Positions 1 to 7,834 of a DNA stretch of 31,876 nucleotides are shown in pieces. Numbering within the stretch: the first letter of the stretch is position 1; the number at the start of each line of letters is the position of its first letter. Made by a program: the position numbers and the translations under genes. Source of the DNA: Caldilineaceae bacterium. Lineage in GTDB: Bacteria; Chloroflexota; Anaerolineae; Caldilineales; Caldilineaceae. The stretch lies in NCBI GenBank assembly GCA_026645575.1, contig JAPKMW010000119.1, positions 1-31,876 of the forward strand. The letters run 5' to 3'. The notes beneath the pieces were generated by a model, which saw only the letters and a program-made list of their open reading frames with translations, did not search any database and was not told the origin of the DNA.

Positions 1-61
1 CATTTTCCATGAGTTACATCATTTTGTTTAATTCTCCCCTATCCCAATTTCTGGATGGATA

Positions 62-925
62 CTAAGTGTAACGCCAGTCATCGCTCAGGACGTTAAAGCA
101 ATCGGAGATGCTTTCTAGAATATTGCGATAACGCTCATCACTCGCGTGGCGGGCTTGTTCCGCTTCTTTGCGTGCGGTAATGTCAAGAATGGTGGCAATG
201 GTACGAAAGGGTTGACCATACTCATCGCGTAAAAGGGCGCCGGTGACAATGACCCAACACACCTGACCATCTTTACGGAGATAACGCTTCTCACTCTCCC
301 AGTAGGATTGTTCCCCACGCAGCACAGGCAAGGCCAGTTCGGCATCACGTTCCCGGTCCGCAGGGTGGGTAATGTCGGAGAAAGTGCGCGCCAGCAATTC
401 CGCTTCGCTATACCCGGTTATTTCACAGAATTTGCGGTTAACCCGCAAAAAGCGGCCGGTCGCCGGATCGGCTTGCGCCTTCCCAGAGCCTGCCAGATCA
501 AACATCGTGCGGAACTCTTGTTCATGAATCCACAGCAACGTGCGCTGTGCCTGTTCGCGCCGCAGGGTCTGCTGTAGGGCAAAGATCAGCCAACAGATGA
601 TCGTAGCAACTACCAAGAAGCCAGTCAGTTGTGTATAACGCCAAGCAGAAATGATCAAACTGCCGTAGGACGGAAAAATCCAGATGATCACTACCAATGC
701 CGACAAGCTTATGGACAACAAGCCGGGTCCCAATCCCCCATACCAGACGCTAACAACCACGGCGAGAAAGAAGAAGACGAAGGGGGCGCCATTGCGAATT
801 GCGGGGAACCATAGCGTGACCAGTAATGCTAACATCACGGCGCCAACTGCGCTGCTGTAGCATAACCAAGATGAACGTTTGGTTGGGAAAACGGTGAGGA
901 ACAGAGGATCGGGTAGGAAACGCAT
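62..925 (-). CDS. Membrane-anchored PAS-domain sensor, truncated, no output domain
   Basis: 287 residues if started at the ATG at 925, which has an AAAGGA ribosome site at 930-935; an in-frame ATG pair 33 bp upstream (958) lacks a good site. Residues about 23-118 hold hydrophobic segments resembling the four-helix membrane region of KdpD-like/DUF4118 sensors. One complete PAS/PAC domain follows at about 138-252 (GYSEAELL, YLRKDGQVCW, ATILDITARKEAE). A second PAS begins at about 265 (RYRNILESISDCF) and stops after some 20 residues at a TAG. No histidine kinase, GGDEF or other effector domain follows, and reading past the stop does not restore PAS-like sequence. The family normally senses a small ligand or redox state and passes it to a kinase, so this copy is probably a truncated kinase; a stand-alone sensor is the alternative. 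Confidence 0.7.
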   Translation of the reverse strand: MRFLPDPLFLTVFPTKRSSWLCYSSAVGAVMLALLVTLWFPAIRNGAPFVFFFLAVVVSVWYGGLGPGLLSISLSALVVIIWIFPSYGSLIISAWRYTQLTGFLVVATIICWLIFALQQTLRREQAQRTLLWIHEQEFRTMFDLAGSGKAQADPATGRFLRVNRKFCEITGYSEAELLARTFSDITHPADRERDAELALPVLRGEQSYWESEKRYLRKDGQVCWVIVTGALLRDEYGQPFRTIATILDITARKEAEQARHASDERYRNILESISDCFNVLSDDWRYT

Positions 926-958
926 AGGATCCTTTCTCGACGATTCACTCGCCATCAT

Positions 959-1319
959 ACCCTGGCGCTGGTTCAGTTGACAAACTGTTCTTTTGTAGCA
1001 AAGCGGATTTACTTACACCGATGATTAGGAACCGCCCAATGAGATCGGTATTGCTATCTTACCTTATTCTGCAACCATCTTCAAGTGAGAAATAATCCAG
1101 CAGTAGACGGGAAGGGAACGGCTGTAAGGTCGTACCTTTCTGGTGCCGCCCTGGAGCGTTGGTTTCTACCAGATTGACAAATCGATTGAATCCGCCGATA
1201 CTCCTGATTATCCGCCGCAACCTAACGATCTGGTACTTCTGAACTTCCAATGAGATCAAGACTTACGCAACAGGCAGAAGTTCGACTTTTGCCTAAGTCC
1301 AATTAGAAAGCAGCTTCCC
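959..1319. other. Intergenic gap of about 360 bp without a supported gene
   Basis: This space separates the divergently transcribed PAS gene and the enolase-superfamily gene. The word CCAATGAGATC occurs twice in direct orientation (1036-1046 and 1247-1257). An open stretch on + from 1128 to a TGA at 1251-1253 reads like the C-terminus of a protein (ending DLVLLNFQ) but has no start and no recognisable family, so it may be a gene relic. A 66-codon reading frame on the minus strand (1059-1259) has no family resemblance. No convincing promoter was found. Confidence 0.4.
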
Positions 1320-2528
1320 ATGCCCAAACCCATTACCATTCGTGATATCCAAGTGATCACCACCCAACCCTACAGCTATGCCCGCATGGTCATTGTCAAA
1401 GTCTTGACCTCGGAGCCGGGGCTGTATGGGGTGGGCTGCGCTAGTTTTACCACCAAGTTTCATGCCGTGGTGACGGCGCTGGAAAAACACCTGAAACCCT
1501 ATCTGCTCGGCCACGATGTGTCACGTATTGAGGAGATCTGGCAGATGGCAATGCTCCACGGCTACTGGCGCAACGGGCCGGTTTTGAACAATGCGGTGTC
1601 GGGCGTCGATCAGGCGCTGTGGGACATTCAAGGCAAGCAGGCCAACATGCCGGTCTACCAGTTGCTTGGCGGCAAGACGCGGGAAGCGGCCCACGTCTAC
1701 ACCCACGCCGACGGTCATACACCCCAAGAAGTGGCCGACAATGTCAAACGCTTGATGGCCGAGGGCTATCGCTACATTCGCATTCAACTGGGTGGCTATG
1801 GCGGGCGGGGCGATACGATCATCAAGCCCGACAATGCGCCGGAGGGGGGCTACTTTGACCGCAAAGCCTATATGCGCAACACGCTGCGCATGATCGAGTA
1901 TGTGCGGTCAGAGGTGGGTGAGGAGGTCGAACTATTGCATGACATCCACGAGCGGCTGCACCCAATTGAAGCGGTGCAATTTGCCAAAAAGGTTGAGCCG
2001 TTCAATCTCTTCTTTTTGGAAGACCCGCTGGCGCCCGAAGACCTGGAATGGTTCACCCGCATCCGCGAACAGTGCGCTACCCCGATTGCCATGGGCGAAC
2101 TGTTCAACAACCCGCGTGAATGGCAACCACTCATCGCCAACACCCTCATCGATTTTATTCGGATGCATGTGAGCCAGATGGGCGGCATTACGCCGGCCCG
2201 CTCTGTCACCCTCTTTGCCAATATGTTTGGCGTGCGCACCGCCTGGCATGGCCCCGCCGACACGTCGCCGGTTGGTCATGCGGCGAATTTACATCTGGAT
2301 GTGTGGGCGCCCAACTTTGGCGTGCAGGAGTGGGTTCGCTTCCCAGAAAATGTCTACGCGATCTTCCCCGGTCTGCCGGAGGTGCGCAATGGCTACATGT
2401 ACCCCAATGACAAACCGGGGCTGGGCATCGACATCGACGAGAAGCTGGCGGCAGAGTTTCCTTGCCGCGAAGAGATTTCGATTTGGCCGCAACCACGGTT
2501 GGCGGATGGGACGCCGGTACGTCCGTAA
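1320..2528 (+). CDS. manD: Mannonate dehydratase-type enolase superfamily enzyme (ManD/RspA family)
   Basis: 402 residues, the usual length of this family. The enolase-superfamily metal ligands are visible as D208 (in LLHDIHERL), E234 (FFLEDP) and E260 (AMGELFN). H210, two residues after the first ligand, and H310 (AWHGPADTSPVGHAA) are the acid/base histidines typical of the ManD subgroup. Family members dehydrate D-mannonate and sometimes D-gluconate to 2-keto-3-deoxy sugar acids; many homologues have weak or no activity, so the substrate is inferred. The ATG at 1320 has only a weak AGAAAG upstream. It converges on the GH4 gene, and its stop codon lies inside the shared hairpin. It probably acts in cytoplasmic sugar-acid breakdown. 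Confidence 0.87.
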   Translation: MPKPITIRDIQVITTQPYSYARMVIVKVLTSEPGLYGVGCASFTTKFHAVVTALEKHLKPYLLGHDVSRIEEIWQMAMLHGYWRNGPVLNNAVSGVDQALWDIQGKQANMPVYQLLGGKTREAAHVYTHADGHTPQEVADNVKRLMAEGYRYIRIQLGGYGGRGDTIIKPDNAPEGGYFDRKAYMRNTLRMIEYVRSEVGEEVELLHDIHERLHPIEAVQFAKKVEPFNLFFLEDPLAPEDLEWFTRIREQCATPIAMGELFNNPREWQPLIANTLIDFIRMHVSQMGGITPARSVTLFANMFGVRTAWHGPADTSPVGHAANLHLDVWAPNFGVQEWVRFPENVYAIFPGLPEVRNGYMYPNDKPGLGIDIDEKLAAEFPCREEISIWPQPRLADGTPVRP

Positions 2529-2619
2529 CACTACAGCGGATTTGGGAAGGAACGGATTTTCCGTCGAGCAACGGCTGCGCTCGAAGCAATCCGTTCCCGC
2601 CCAAATCCGCTGTAGTGTT
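2527..2619. terminator. Long perfect inverted repeat between convergent genes, likely bidirectional terminator
   Basis: Arms 2527-2546 and 2600-2619 are 20-bp perfect complements (AACACTACAG at the 5' end). An inner pair of 10-bp arms follows at 2549-2558 (GGAACGGATT) and 2588-2597. The stop codon of the dehydratase overlaps the left arm, and the stop of the GH4 gene lies 7 bp beyond the right arm. There is no strong T tract, so termination is inferred from position and symmetry. Confidence 0.65.
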
Positions 2620-2625
2620 TGCCCT

Positions 2626-3990
2626 TCACCGATACGCCGGCAACCAGGGCTGCAACGCCGTCACCATCTCATCAACCATCTGGCGGATTTCACGCAACGA
2701 GAGTTTGGCGGCGGTAAGCGGGTCGAGGGCCACGGCTTGATAGAGCGCGTCGCGACTGCCTTCCAGTGCCGCTTTCACGGCCAACTCCTGCACATTGATA
2801 TTGGTGCGGTTGAGCGCGGCCAGTTGCGGCGGCAGGTTGCCGACATAGCAGGGGTGAACGCCCAGGCGATCGACCAGACAAGGCACCTCCACCACACAAT
2901 CGGGCGGCAAATTGGTGATCAGTCCCGTGTTGCGCACATTAACATTCACCCGACAGATGCGTCCCGTTTCTATCGACTCGATGATGGACGAAGAGTACTC
3001 ACTGGTGCGGTCAAGCGGAATGCTGGTTTCGCCGGTGGCTTGGCGCTGCAACCGTTCATGCTGCTGCTGACGCCGGCTCTCCCAGCGTTTGGCAAAGGCG
3101 GCAAGATTCTGCGGTTTGAGGGCATAGCGTTCGAGCAAGGCAGCGTCGCGGCGGAAGTAGGGTAGGTACTCCGAGAGATGAGGGGTCGATTCGGTGACGT
3201 AGTAACCAAACTGGCGGAAAAGGTCGCGGCGCACAGTGTCCCACGACCAGGGGTCATTGCCATAGTAGGGGCTTTCCGGGTGGTTGGCAACAGAAAGACC
3301 GGCGTCACCATTGGCGGCGTCCCATTCCGCCAGCCGTTGGCGCAACAGTGGGTAGGCGTCCTTGCCCTGCCAGGTGAACTTGAGGAACCAGGCCATGTGG
3401 TTGATGCCCGCCACCCAATAGTCTACTTCGGCATAAGGCGCGCCAATGTGGCCGGCCAACTGCTCCGACGTGTGCTGCACACTGTGACACAGCCCGACAT
3501 TTTTGATAGTCGTCGCCTGGTTCACGGCCCAGCAGAGCATCGCCATCGGGTTCGTATGGTTGAGCAGCCAGGCGTCGGGGCATAGCTCCTCCATATCGCG
3601 ACAGATGGCGATCATCAGCGGGATGTGCGCTTGCCCATAGAAGACGCCACCCGGCCCGATGGTGTCGCCCACCGCCTGGTCAATACCATACTTGAGCGGA
3701 ATTTCCAGATCCAGCGCCGTCGCTGCCGCCCCGCCGACGCGATAGGTGGTGATCACATAGTCGGCGCCGGCCAGGGCGACGCGACGGTCGGTTGTCACTT
3801 GCACTTGGGCCGGCAGCTTGTGTTGGGCAATAAGCTGTTCGGCAAAGGCTTTGATCATCGCCAGTGCGTTGGGATCAATATCGACATAGGCCAGCGTACT
3901 GGCGGCCAGTTCTGGTACACTTAAAATATCTACGGTCAGGCGGGTGGCAAAGACCAGACTGCCTGCACCGATGACGACAATTTTTGCCAT
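2626..3990 (-). CDS. Glycoside hydrolase family 4, alpha-galactosidase-like (MelA type)
   Basis: 454 residues from the ATG at 3990, preceded by AGAGAGA; frame-open sequence further upstream runs towards a hairpin and is unlikely to be coding. GH4 enzymes use NAD+ and Mn2+ in a redox-elimination mechanism. The nucleotide-binding motif VVIGAGS is at residues 5-11, NHTNPMAM at 144-151, the metal/specificity motif GLCHSVQ with C168 at 166-172, and the second metal histidine at H198 in AGINHMAWF. From memory, CHSV is the alpha-galactosidase version of this motif, against other triplets in phosphoglycosidases and galacturonidases; specificity is therefore likely but not proved. It would act in the cytoplasm on imported galactosides. 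The Mn2+ need of the family is notable beside the manganese-linked genes downstream. Confidence 0.88.
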   Translation of the reverse strand: MAKIVVIGAGSLVFATRLTVDILSVPELAASTLAYVDIDPNALAMIKAFAEQLIAQHKLPAQVQVTTDRRVALAGADYVITTYRVGGAAATALDLEIPLKYGIDQAVGDTIGPGGVFYGQAHIPLMIAICRDMEELCPDAWLLNHTNPMAMLCWAVNQATTIKNVGLCHSVQHTSEQLAGHIGAPYAEVDYWVAGINHMAWFLKFTWQGKDAYPLLRQRLAEWDAANGDAGLSVANHPESPYYGNDPWSWDTVRRDLFRQFGYYVTESTPHLSEYLPYFRRDAALLERYALKPQNLAAFAKRWESRRQQQHERLQRQATGETSIPLDRTSEYSSSIIESIETGRICRVNVNVRNTGLITNLPPDCVVEVPCLVDRLGVHPCYVGNLPPQLAALNRTNINVQELAVKAALEGSRDALYQAVALDPLTAAKLSLREIRQMVDEMVTALQPWLPAYR

Positions 3991-4077
3991 AATCTCTCTT
4001 TTCGTTTGGGAAGTAGCGGTTGCACACATACACAGGCAGGTCATTATAAATTCGGCCTGCCGGTTGGTCAAACAAGC

Positions 4078-4137
4078 GCAACGATTCGGGGCACGCCTTG
4101 CCAGCCATAGCTGGCAAGGCGTGCCCCGAATCGTTGC
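4078..4137. repeat. Perfect 28-bp inverted repeat with a 4-nt loop
   Basis: Arms 4078-4105 and 4110-4137 are perfect complements (GCAACGATTCGG at the outer end, TTGCCAGC at the inner end) with the loop CATA. It lies between the stop of the ion-channel gene (4175, minus strand) and the start of the GH4 gene. It could end channel transcription, though the minus-strand 3' flank is only GCTTGTTTG. Such a perfect stem also fits a recently inserted palindromic repeat. Confidence 0.75.
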
Positions 4138-4174
4138 AGTGGTGAAGAGAATTTAACTGAAGGCGTTGATTGGC

Positions 4175-6088
4175 TTACAGGCTCGCTGCCAAGACCACCA
4201 GGCGATCATCAGAAGAGTAAGTCACCATGTCGGACTTCACCGGGTTGAGCCGTACGCCGTAAGTCTGCGCCGGATCGTGGGCGTGGCGTAAGAGGCGATA
4301 GCCGATAGCCACCTCGCCCCGTTGGCGGGCGGCCTCGACCAGGGTGTAAAAGGTAAGCGGCTTGCCCACTTCCACATAATCGCTCACCGGCTTGAGATAG
4401 ATTTCGGAGCCGTCGGCATCGAGCAGCTCAGCAAAGACCAAGGCCAATGCTTTATTTTCCGCCAGTTGCGCCAACACCAAGCTCACCAGCCGTTCGCTGA
4501 CAATGAAATCATCGGCCTGCGTCACGGTGGCGAGATCGCGGTTTTGCACATCCAGCATTTCACTGGTAATGGAGAGTTTGTGTTGTAGCTTCTCGCTCAG
4601 GTCACGCAGATGGAGCAAGGTGATCAAGGTGCGCGCATCGGCGGCTTGCGCGTCCAGTCGCTCACTATCACTGAGAACAAGGATATGATCATACTGGCTA
4701 ATCTGAAGTTCATCCAAGACAGATCGTCGAGTGGTTTCGCCTTCTTGCAAGGTAAGGGCGCTATTTTTCAAACAAAGCGTGGCGCAAGCCGCCCGTAGAT
4801 CAGCTTCCGGCAGCGCCGCCACTACCACCGTCTGCGAAGCCGGCGGCACATATTGGTCGAGTTCAGCGATCATCAACGACGCCCGTCGATTCCATCCCAA
4901 AATCAAGGTGCGGATTGGCCGCACTTCGCTGGGAGAATGCGCCGGACGTAGGGCAGCAAAATCAATGGGGATGGCGTTGCGCCCGGAAACTTGCACCTTG
5001 TCATCGTCGGCGGCAATGGCAATAACCTGATCACCAGCGGTAATGGGAGTATTCATCGGCGGGTTGAGCTGGATGCGACCATCGGCAAAACGCAGCCCTA
5101 GCAGCGCCGCCTTTTCATAGGCCAGCAGCGCCTCGCCAAAGGACTTGCCCCCTAATGCCGGCGCCGGGGCAAAGTAGATCTCATCACCACCAAAGTCAAA
5201 GAGTTCGCTATAGATCACCGAAAGGCCGGCCTGCAAGCTGGTCTGCACAGCGAGGCGCGCCGTGAAGTCATCGGCTAGCACCACTTCCACTTCCTCACGG
5301 CCGACCATTTTTGCCACGGCGCAGTTCTCCGTATCACGCAGGGTCGCCACAATATGATAGGGGGTCTTGCGTCGGTTGGGATTGTTGATGAGCGCCAATA
5401 TGGTCTTGATGACCTCCGTATCCGGGTCAGCCATGACCGGTGTCGGAATGATGATCGAGCGGGCACGGTGGGGGTTCACAATCTCTAAATCGGTCAGATC
5501 CAGAGGACGGCCCCGGCGGCAGACAATGCGGGTGTTGCCCGTATTGCCCACCTTGTCGCGCAGTTCATCTTCCATCTCGATTTTGTCTTTGTCGCCCAAA
5601 ATGGTAATCACGGGCCGCTTGCGATTGGCGTTGGCCACCACCAATTCACTAATGAGGGTAAAGACCTGGGGACTCCACCCCAGAATGACGGTGTGATTCT
5701 CCTCCACCACCAGCGAACGACCCTTACGCAACTCTTCCAGTCGCGCTTCAATGCCGCTCGTAATGATGCCGATGAGGATACTCACCAGAAAGAGACCAAC
5801 TAACGTCATGCTAAACATGGTGAGCCGAAAGCTCCACGGCCCCTGATCGCCGGCAATGGTTCCGGCATCGAGCGCGTGCATGGCGCTTGACCAGATCACC
5901 TCAGCCAGCGATGGGTCGGCGCCACTCACTTCCACTGGAATAATGTGCGCGGCCAAAACCAACCCCGAAAAGAGGAGAATGATCACCAACGAGGCCACCA
6001 ACAGCCATCCAATTAAGGCGACTGCGCCGCGCGACATGGTGTTGTCAAAGGCGTACCGCAAGCGATCAAAGGAGGTAACTTCCCGCAT
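4175..6088 (-). CDS. CASTOR/POLLUX-type ion channel with RCK (TrkA-N-like) domains
   Basis: 637 residues from the ATG at 6088, with AGGA seven bases upstream. Residues 21-48 and 88-112 are two membrane helices around a pore-like loop (HALDAGTIAGD, 71-81), close to the selectivity region of plant CASTOR/POLLUX channels. The cytoplasmic part has two tandem RCK-like units, each opening with a short strand and a GW motif (VILGWSPQ at 134-141 and TLILGWNRR further on), followed by nucleotide-fold segments. The plant proteins form Ca2+-regulated cation channels of the nuclear envelope; bacterial relatives are widespread and mostly uncharacterised. Here it is divergent from the riboswitch-controlled antiporter operon, which suggests but does not prove a role in the same cation balance. 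A potassium channel with RCK gating is the alternative. Confidence 0.82.
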   Translation of the reverse strand: MREVTSFDRLRYAFDNTMSRGAVALIGWLLVASLVIILLFSGLVLAAHIIPVEVSGADPSLAEVIWSSAMHALDAGTIAGDQGPWSFRLTMFSMTLVGLFLVSILIGIITSGIEARLEELRKGRSLVVEENHTVILGWSPQVFTLISELVVANANRKRPVITILGDKDKIEMEDELRDKVGNTGNTRIVCRRGRPLDLTDLEIVNPHRARSIIIPTPVMADPDTEVIKTILALINNPNRRKTPYHIVATLRDTENCAVAKMVGREEVEVVLADDFTARLAVQTSLQAGLSVIYSELFDFGGDEIYFAPAPALGGKSFGEALLAYEKAALLGLRFADGRIQLNPPMNTPITAGDQVIAIAADDDKVQVSGRNAIPIDFAALRPAHSPSEVRPIRTLILGWNRRASLMIAELDQYVPPASQTVVVAALPEADLRAACATLCLKNSALTLQEGETTRRSVLDELQISQYDHILVLSDSERLDAQAADARTLITLLHLRDLSEKLQHKLSITSEMLDVQNRDLATVTQADDFIVSERLVSLVLAQLAENKALALVFAELLDADGSEIYLKPVSDYVEVGKPLTFYTLVEAARQRGEVAIGYRLLRHAHDPAQTYGVRLNPVKSDMVTYSSDDRLVVLAASL

Positions 6089-6252
6089 AAACCGTTCCTA
6101 TCTTTTTTCATGAGCATGAACCAACCACAGCACCTGCTATTGTACTCCCGTTCAAAAAGAAAAACGTAAGCAGATTTGCTGATCCTAGTTGAGGTTGATG
6201 ATGGAAAATAGGCATTTGGGTATTCACATAAAGTCACGGCTGAAACCATTGT

Positions 6253-6325
6253 CAGTACACCGCAATAGAAACTGAGTTTCTCCAAGAAACTCAGTTTCTG
6301 GCCTTAAGTGCGTTGCGGTCTACTG
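6253..6325. repeat. Nested palindromic element
   Basis: An outer pair of 13-nt arms (6253-6265, CAGTACACCGCAA; 6313-6325) matches at 12 of 13 positions. Inside sits a perfect 14-bp hairpin (6268-6281 and 6285-6298, GAAACTGAGTTTCT) with the 3-nt loop CCA. It lies between the divergent channel gene and the promoter of the antiporter operon. There is no T tract, and it resembles a small mobile or REP-like palindrome more than a terminator. Confidence 0.6.
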
Positions 6326-6406
6326 ATTGTGGAAAATTTAAGCGCAACTGCAGGTGGTCAGCGATAGCCGTTGTTCAGGAATAATACGATTCTAACAAAT
6401 TGCCCA

Positions 6407-6435
6407 TTGACAAACCTTGTACACTCTGTTATGAT
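6407..6435 (+). promoter_or_regulatory. Sigma70-type promoter of the antiporter operon
   Basis: TTGACA (6407-6412) and TATGAT (6430-6435) are separated by exactly 17 bp. Transcription is expected to start near 6442, which is the first base of the aptamer's closing stem, so the promoter and the RNA element fit each other. Confidence 0.85.
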
Positions 6436-6441
6436 AGCTGC

Positions 6442-6609
6442 GACAGGGGAGTAGCCGCTTGCAGGTACAAGTGGTGGTATCGCGCAAATTTGGCATATCG
6501 CCGTGCAAGTCGAGCAGTCGTCATTACAGAGGCAAACTGGTGCGGAGAAAAGCACCCCAGGCGCCTCTCGGCTGTTCGTAAGTGTGCAAACATGATCGGC
6601 AAGACCGTC
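6442..6609 (+). ncRNA. yybP-ykoY-class (manganese) riboswitch aptamer, copy 1
   Basis: The diagnostic loop GGGGAGTAGC is at 6446-6455. The closing stem pairs GAC(A)GG at the 5' end with CCGTC at 6605-6609, within GGCAAGACCGTC, the usual 3' end of this class. The middle helix is GAGCAG...CTGTTC with an internal loop holding TCGTCATTACA and TCGG, capped by GAGGC/GCCTC. Published members of the class sense Mn2+ by bridging two loops and are mostly ON switches. Here the 3' closing strand is also the left arm of the terminator, so ligand binding would prevent termination and turn on the three antiporters. The class assignment is from motif memory. Confidence 0.85.
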
Positions 6610-6647
6610 ACGACAGTAATTGCCGTGCGGTCTTGCCGATTTTTTTT
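6595..6647 (+). terminator. Intrinsic terminator (expression platform) of riboswitch 1
   Basis: A perfect 13-bp stem pairs 6595-6607 (ATCGGCAAGACCG) with 6628-6640 and is followed by eight T residues (6640-6647). The left arm overlaps the aptamer's closing strand, so the two structures exclude each other. Confidence 0.9.
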
Positions 6648-6683
6648 ATTGGCCGCAATCATAACAAGCAAGAGAGGTTGATG

Positions 6684-7793
6684 ATGGATCTGTTGATCGT
6701 CGCAATGTTAATCGGTGGGTTTATTCTGTTGGTGGTGGGCGCCGAACTGCTGGTGCGTGGGGCAGCACAGGGTGCAGCGCTCTTTGGCATTTCGCCACTG
6801 GTCATCGGGTTAACGGTCGTCGCTTTTGGCACCAGCGCCCCGGAACTGGCTGTAAGTATTCAGGCCGGTCTCGCCGGCAGCGCAGATATTGCCGTGGCGA
6901 ATGTGGTGGGCAGCAATATCTTTAATATTCTCTTTACACTTGGCCTTTGTGCCGTGATTCAACCGCTCATTGTTGCAAAGCAATTGATCCGGTTTGATCT
7001 CCCCCTGATGGTTGGCTTATCGGTTCTTGCTATGCTACTGGCCCTAGACGGACGGTTCAATTGGGTTGACGGTCTCCTGTTAGTGGCCGGCTTGGTCGCC
7101 TACAATGGCTGGGCCATCTACAAAAGCCGCCAAGAGAGCGCTGCCGACAACGTTGAAAACCCGCAAGAGGACGGCTCCCCCTTGCCGACACTGCGGACCC
7201 CAATGGCCATCAGCAAAAATATTGCGCTGGTTGTTGCCGGCTTGTTTCTGCTCATCTATGGCGCCCAATGGTTGGTCGATGGGTCGGTGGCGTTGGCCCG
7301 GCTGCTGGGCGTTAGCGATGTGATCATCGGCTTGACTATTGTGGCGGTCGGCACTTCCCTCCCCGAAGTCGCTACCTCGATTGTCGCCACCATGCGCAAG
7401 GAACGGGATATTGCCATCGGCAATGTGATCGGCAGCAATATTTTTAATATCCTAGCGATTCTGGGCATTGCCAGTGTGGTGACACCGGGCGGTTTGGTAG
7501 TGGCGCCGACGCTGCTCCAATTTGATCTACTGGTGATGGTGGCGGTGGCCGTGGCCTGCTTGCCCATCTTCTTTTCCGGCTACACGATTGCCCGTTGGGA
7601 AGGGGCGCTCTTCTTTGGCGGCTATCTTGCCTACACGGCTTATCTAATTATGAATGCCACAGGCCATGAGGCGCTCCCGCTCTTTAGCAACGCCATGCTT
7701 TTTGCCGTGTTACCATTGGTTACGGTTACGCTGGCGGTTGTGGGGCTACGCGCGTTACGCTCGCAGGGACTCCAGCAGCGCAGTGTTTCTTAA
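6684..7793 (+). CDS. CaCA-superfamily cation antiporter, paralogue 1 (YrbG-like)
   Basis: 369 residues. The ATG at 6684 (MDLLIV) is chosen because AGAGAGG lies six bases upstream and both downstream paralogues begin MDL; the ATG at 6681 is equally in frame. The protein is nearly all membrane helices in two inverted halves. The alpha-1 repeat carries GTSAPE (49-54) and NVVGSNIFN (73-81); alpha-2 carries GTSLPE (223-228) and NVIGSNIFN. These acidic and Asn residues bind the exchanged cation in Na+/Ca2+ exchangers. Family members swap Na+ or H+ for Ca2+ and, in some cases, other divalent ions. First gene behind the manganese-type riboswitch, which suggests Mn2+ or Mn/Ca export across the cytoplasmic membrane. 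Confidence 0.92.
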   Translation: MDLLIVAMLIGGFILLVVGAELLVRGAAQGAALFGISPLVIGLTVVAFGTSAPELAVSIQAGLAGSADIAVANVVGSNIFNILFTLGLCAVIQPLIVAKQLIRFDLPLMVGLSVLAMLLALDGRFNWVDGLLLVAGLVAYNGWAIYKSRQESAADNVENPQEDGSPLPTLRTPMAISKNIALVVAGLFLLIYGAQWLVDGSVALARLLGVSDVIIGLTIVAVGTSLPEVATSIVATMRKERDIAIGNVIGSNIFNILAILGIASVVTPGGLVVAPTLLQFDLLVMVAVAVACLPIFFSGYTIARWEGALFFGGYLAYTAYLIMNATGHEALPLFSNAMLFAVLPLVTVTLAVVGLRALRSQGLQQRSVS

Positions 7794-7834
7794 ATTTGTT
7801 GAAGCACAAATATTACTATTATGGAGAATCTTCT

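Noticed and set aside
1128..1253. Protein-like open stretch on + ending in DLVLLNFQ
   Set aside because: It has no start codon, is preceded by a stop and matches no family I know; kept only as a possible relic in the gap description.
1059..1259. 66-codon minus-strand frame
   Set aside because: No ribosome site, no family resemblance and unusual composition for a real small gene.
2215..3165. 316-codon open frame on + crossing the convergent gene boundary
   Set aside because: It overlaps the end of the dehydratase, the hairpin and antisense GH4 sequence; a shadow of two real genes.
3991..4071. Longer N-terminus of the GH4 enzyme
   Set aside because: Family proteins begin at the MAKIVVIGAGS-type segment, which has its own AGAGAGA site; the extra residues have no family match.
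6582..6683. In-frame upstream extension of antiporter 1 beginning at 6582
   Set aside because: It runs through the riboswitch terminator and its T tract; the ribosome site and paralogue alignment place the start at 6684.
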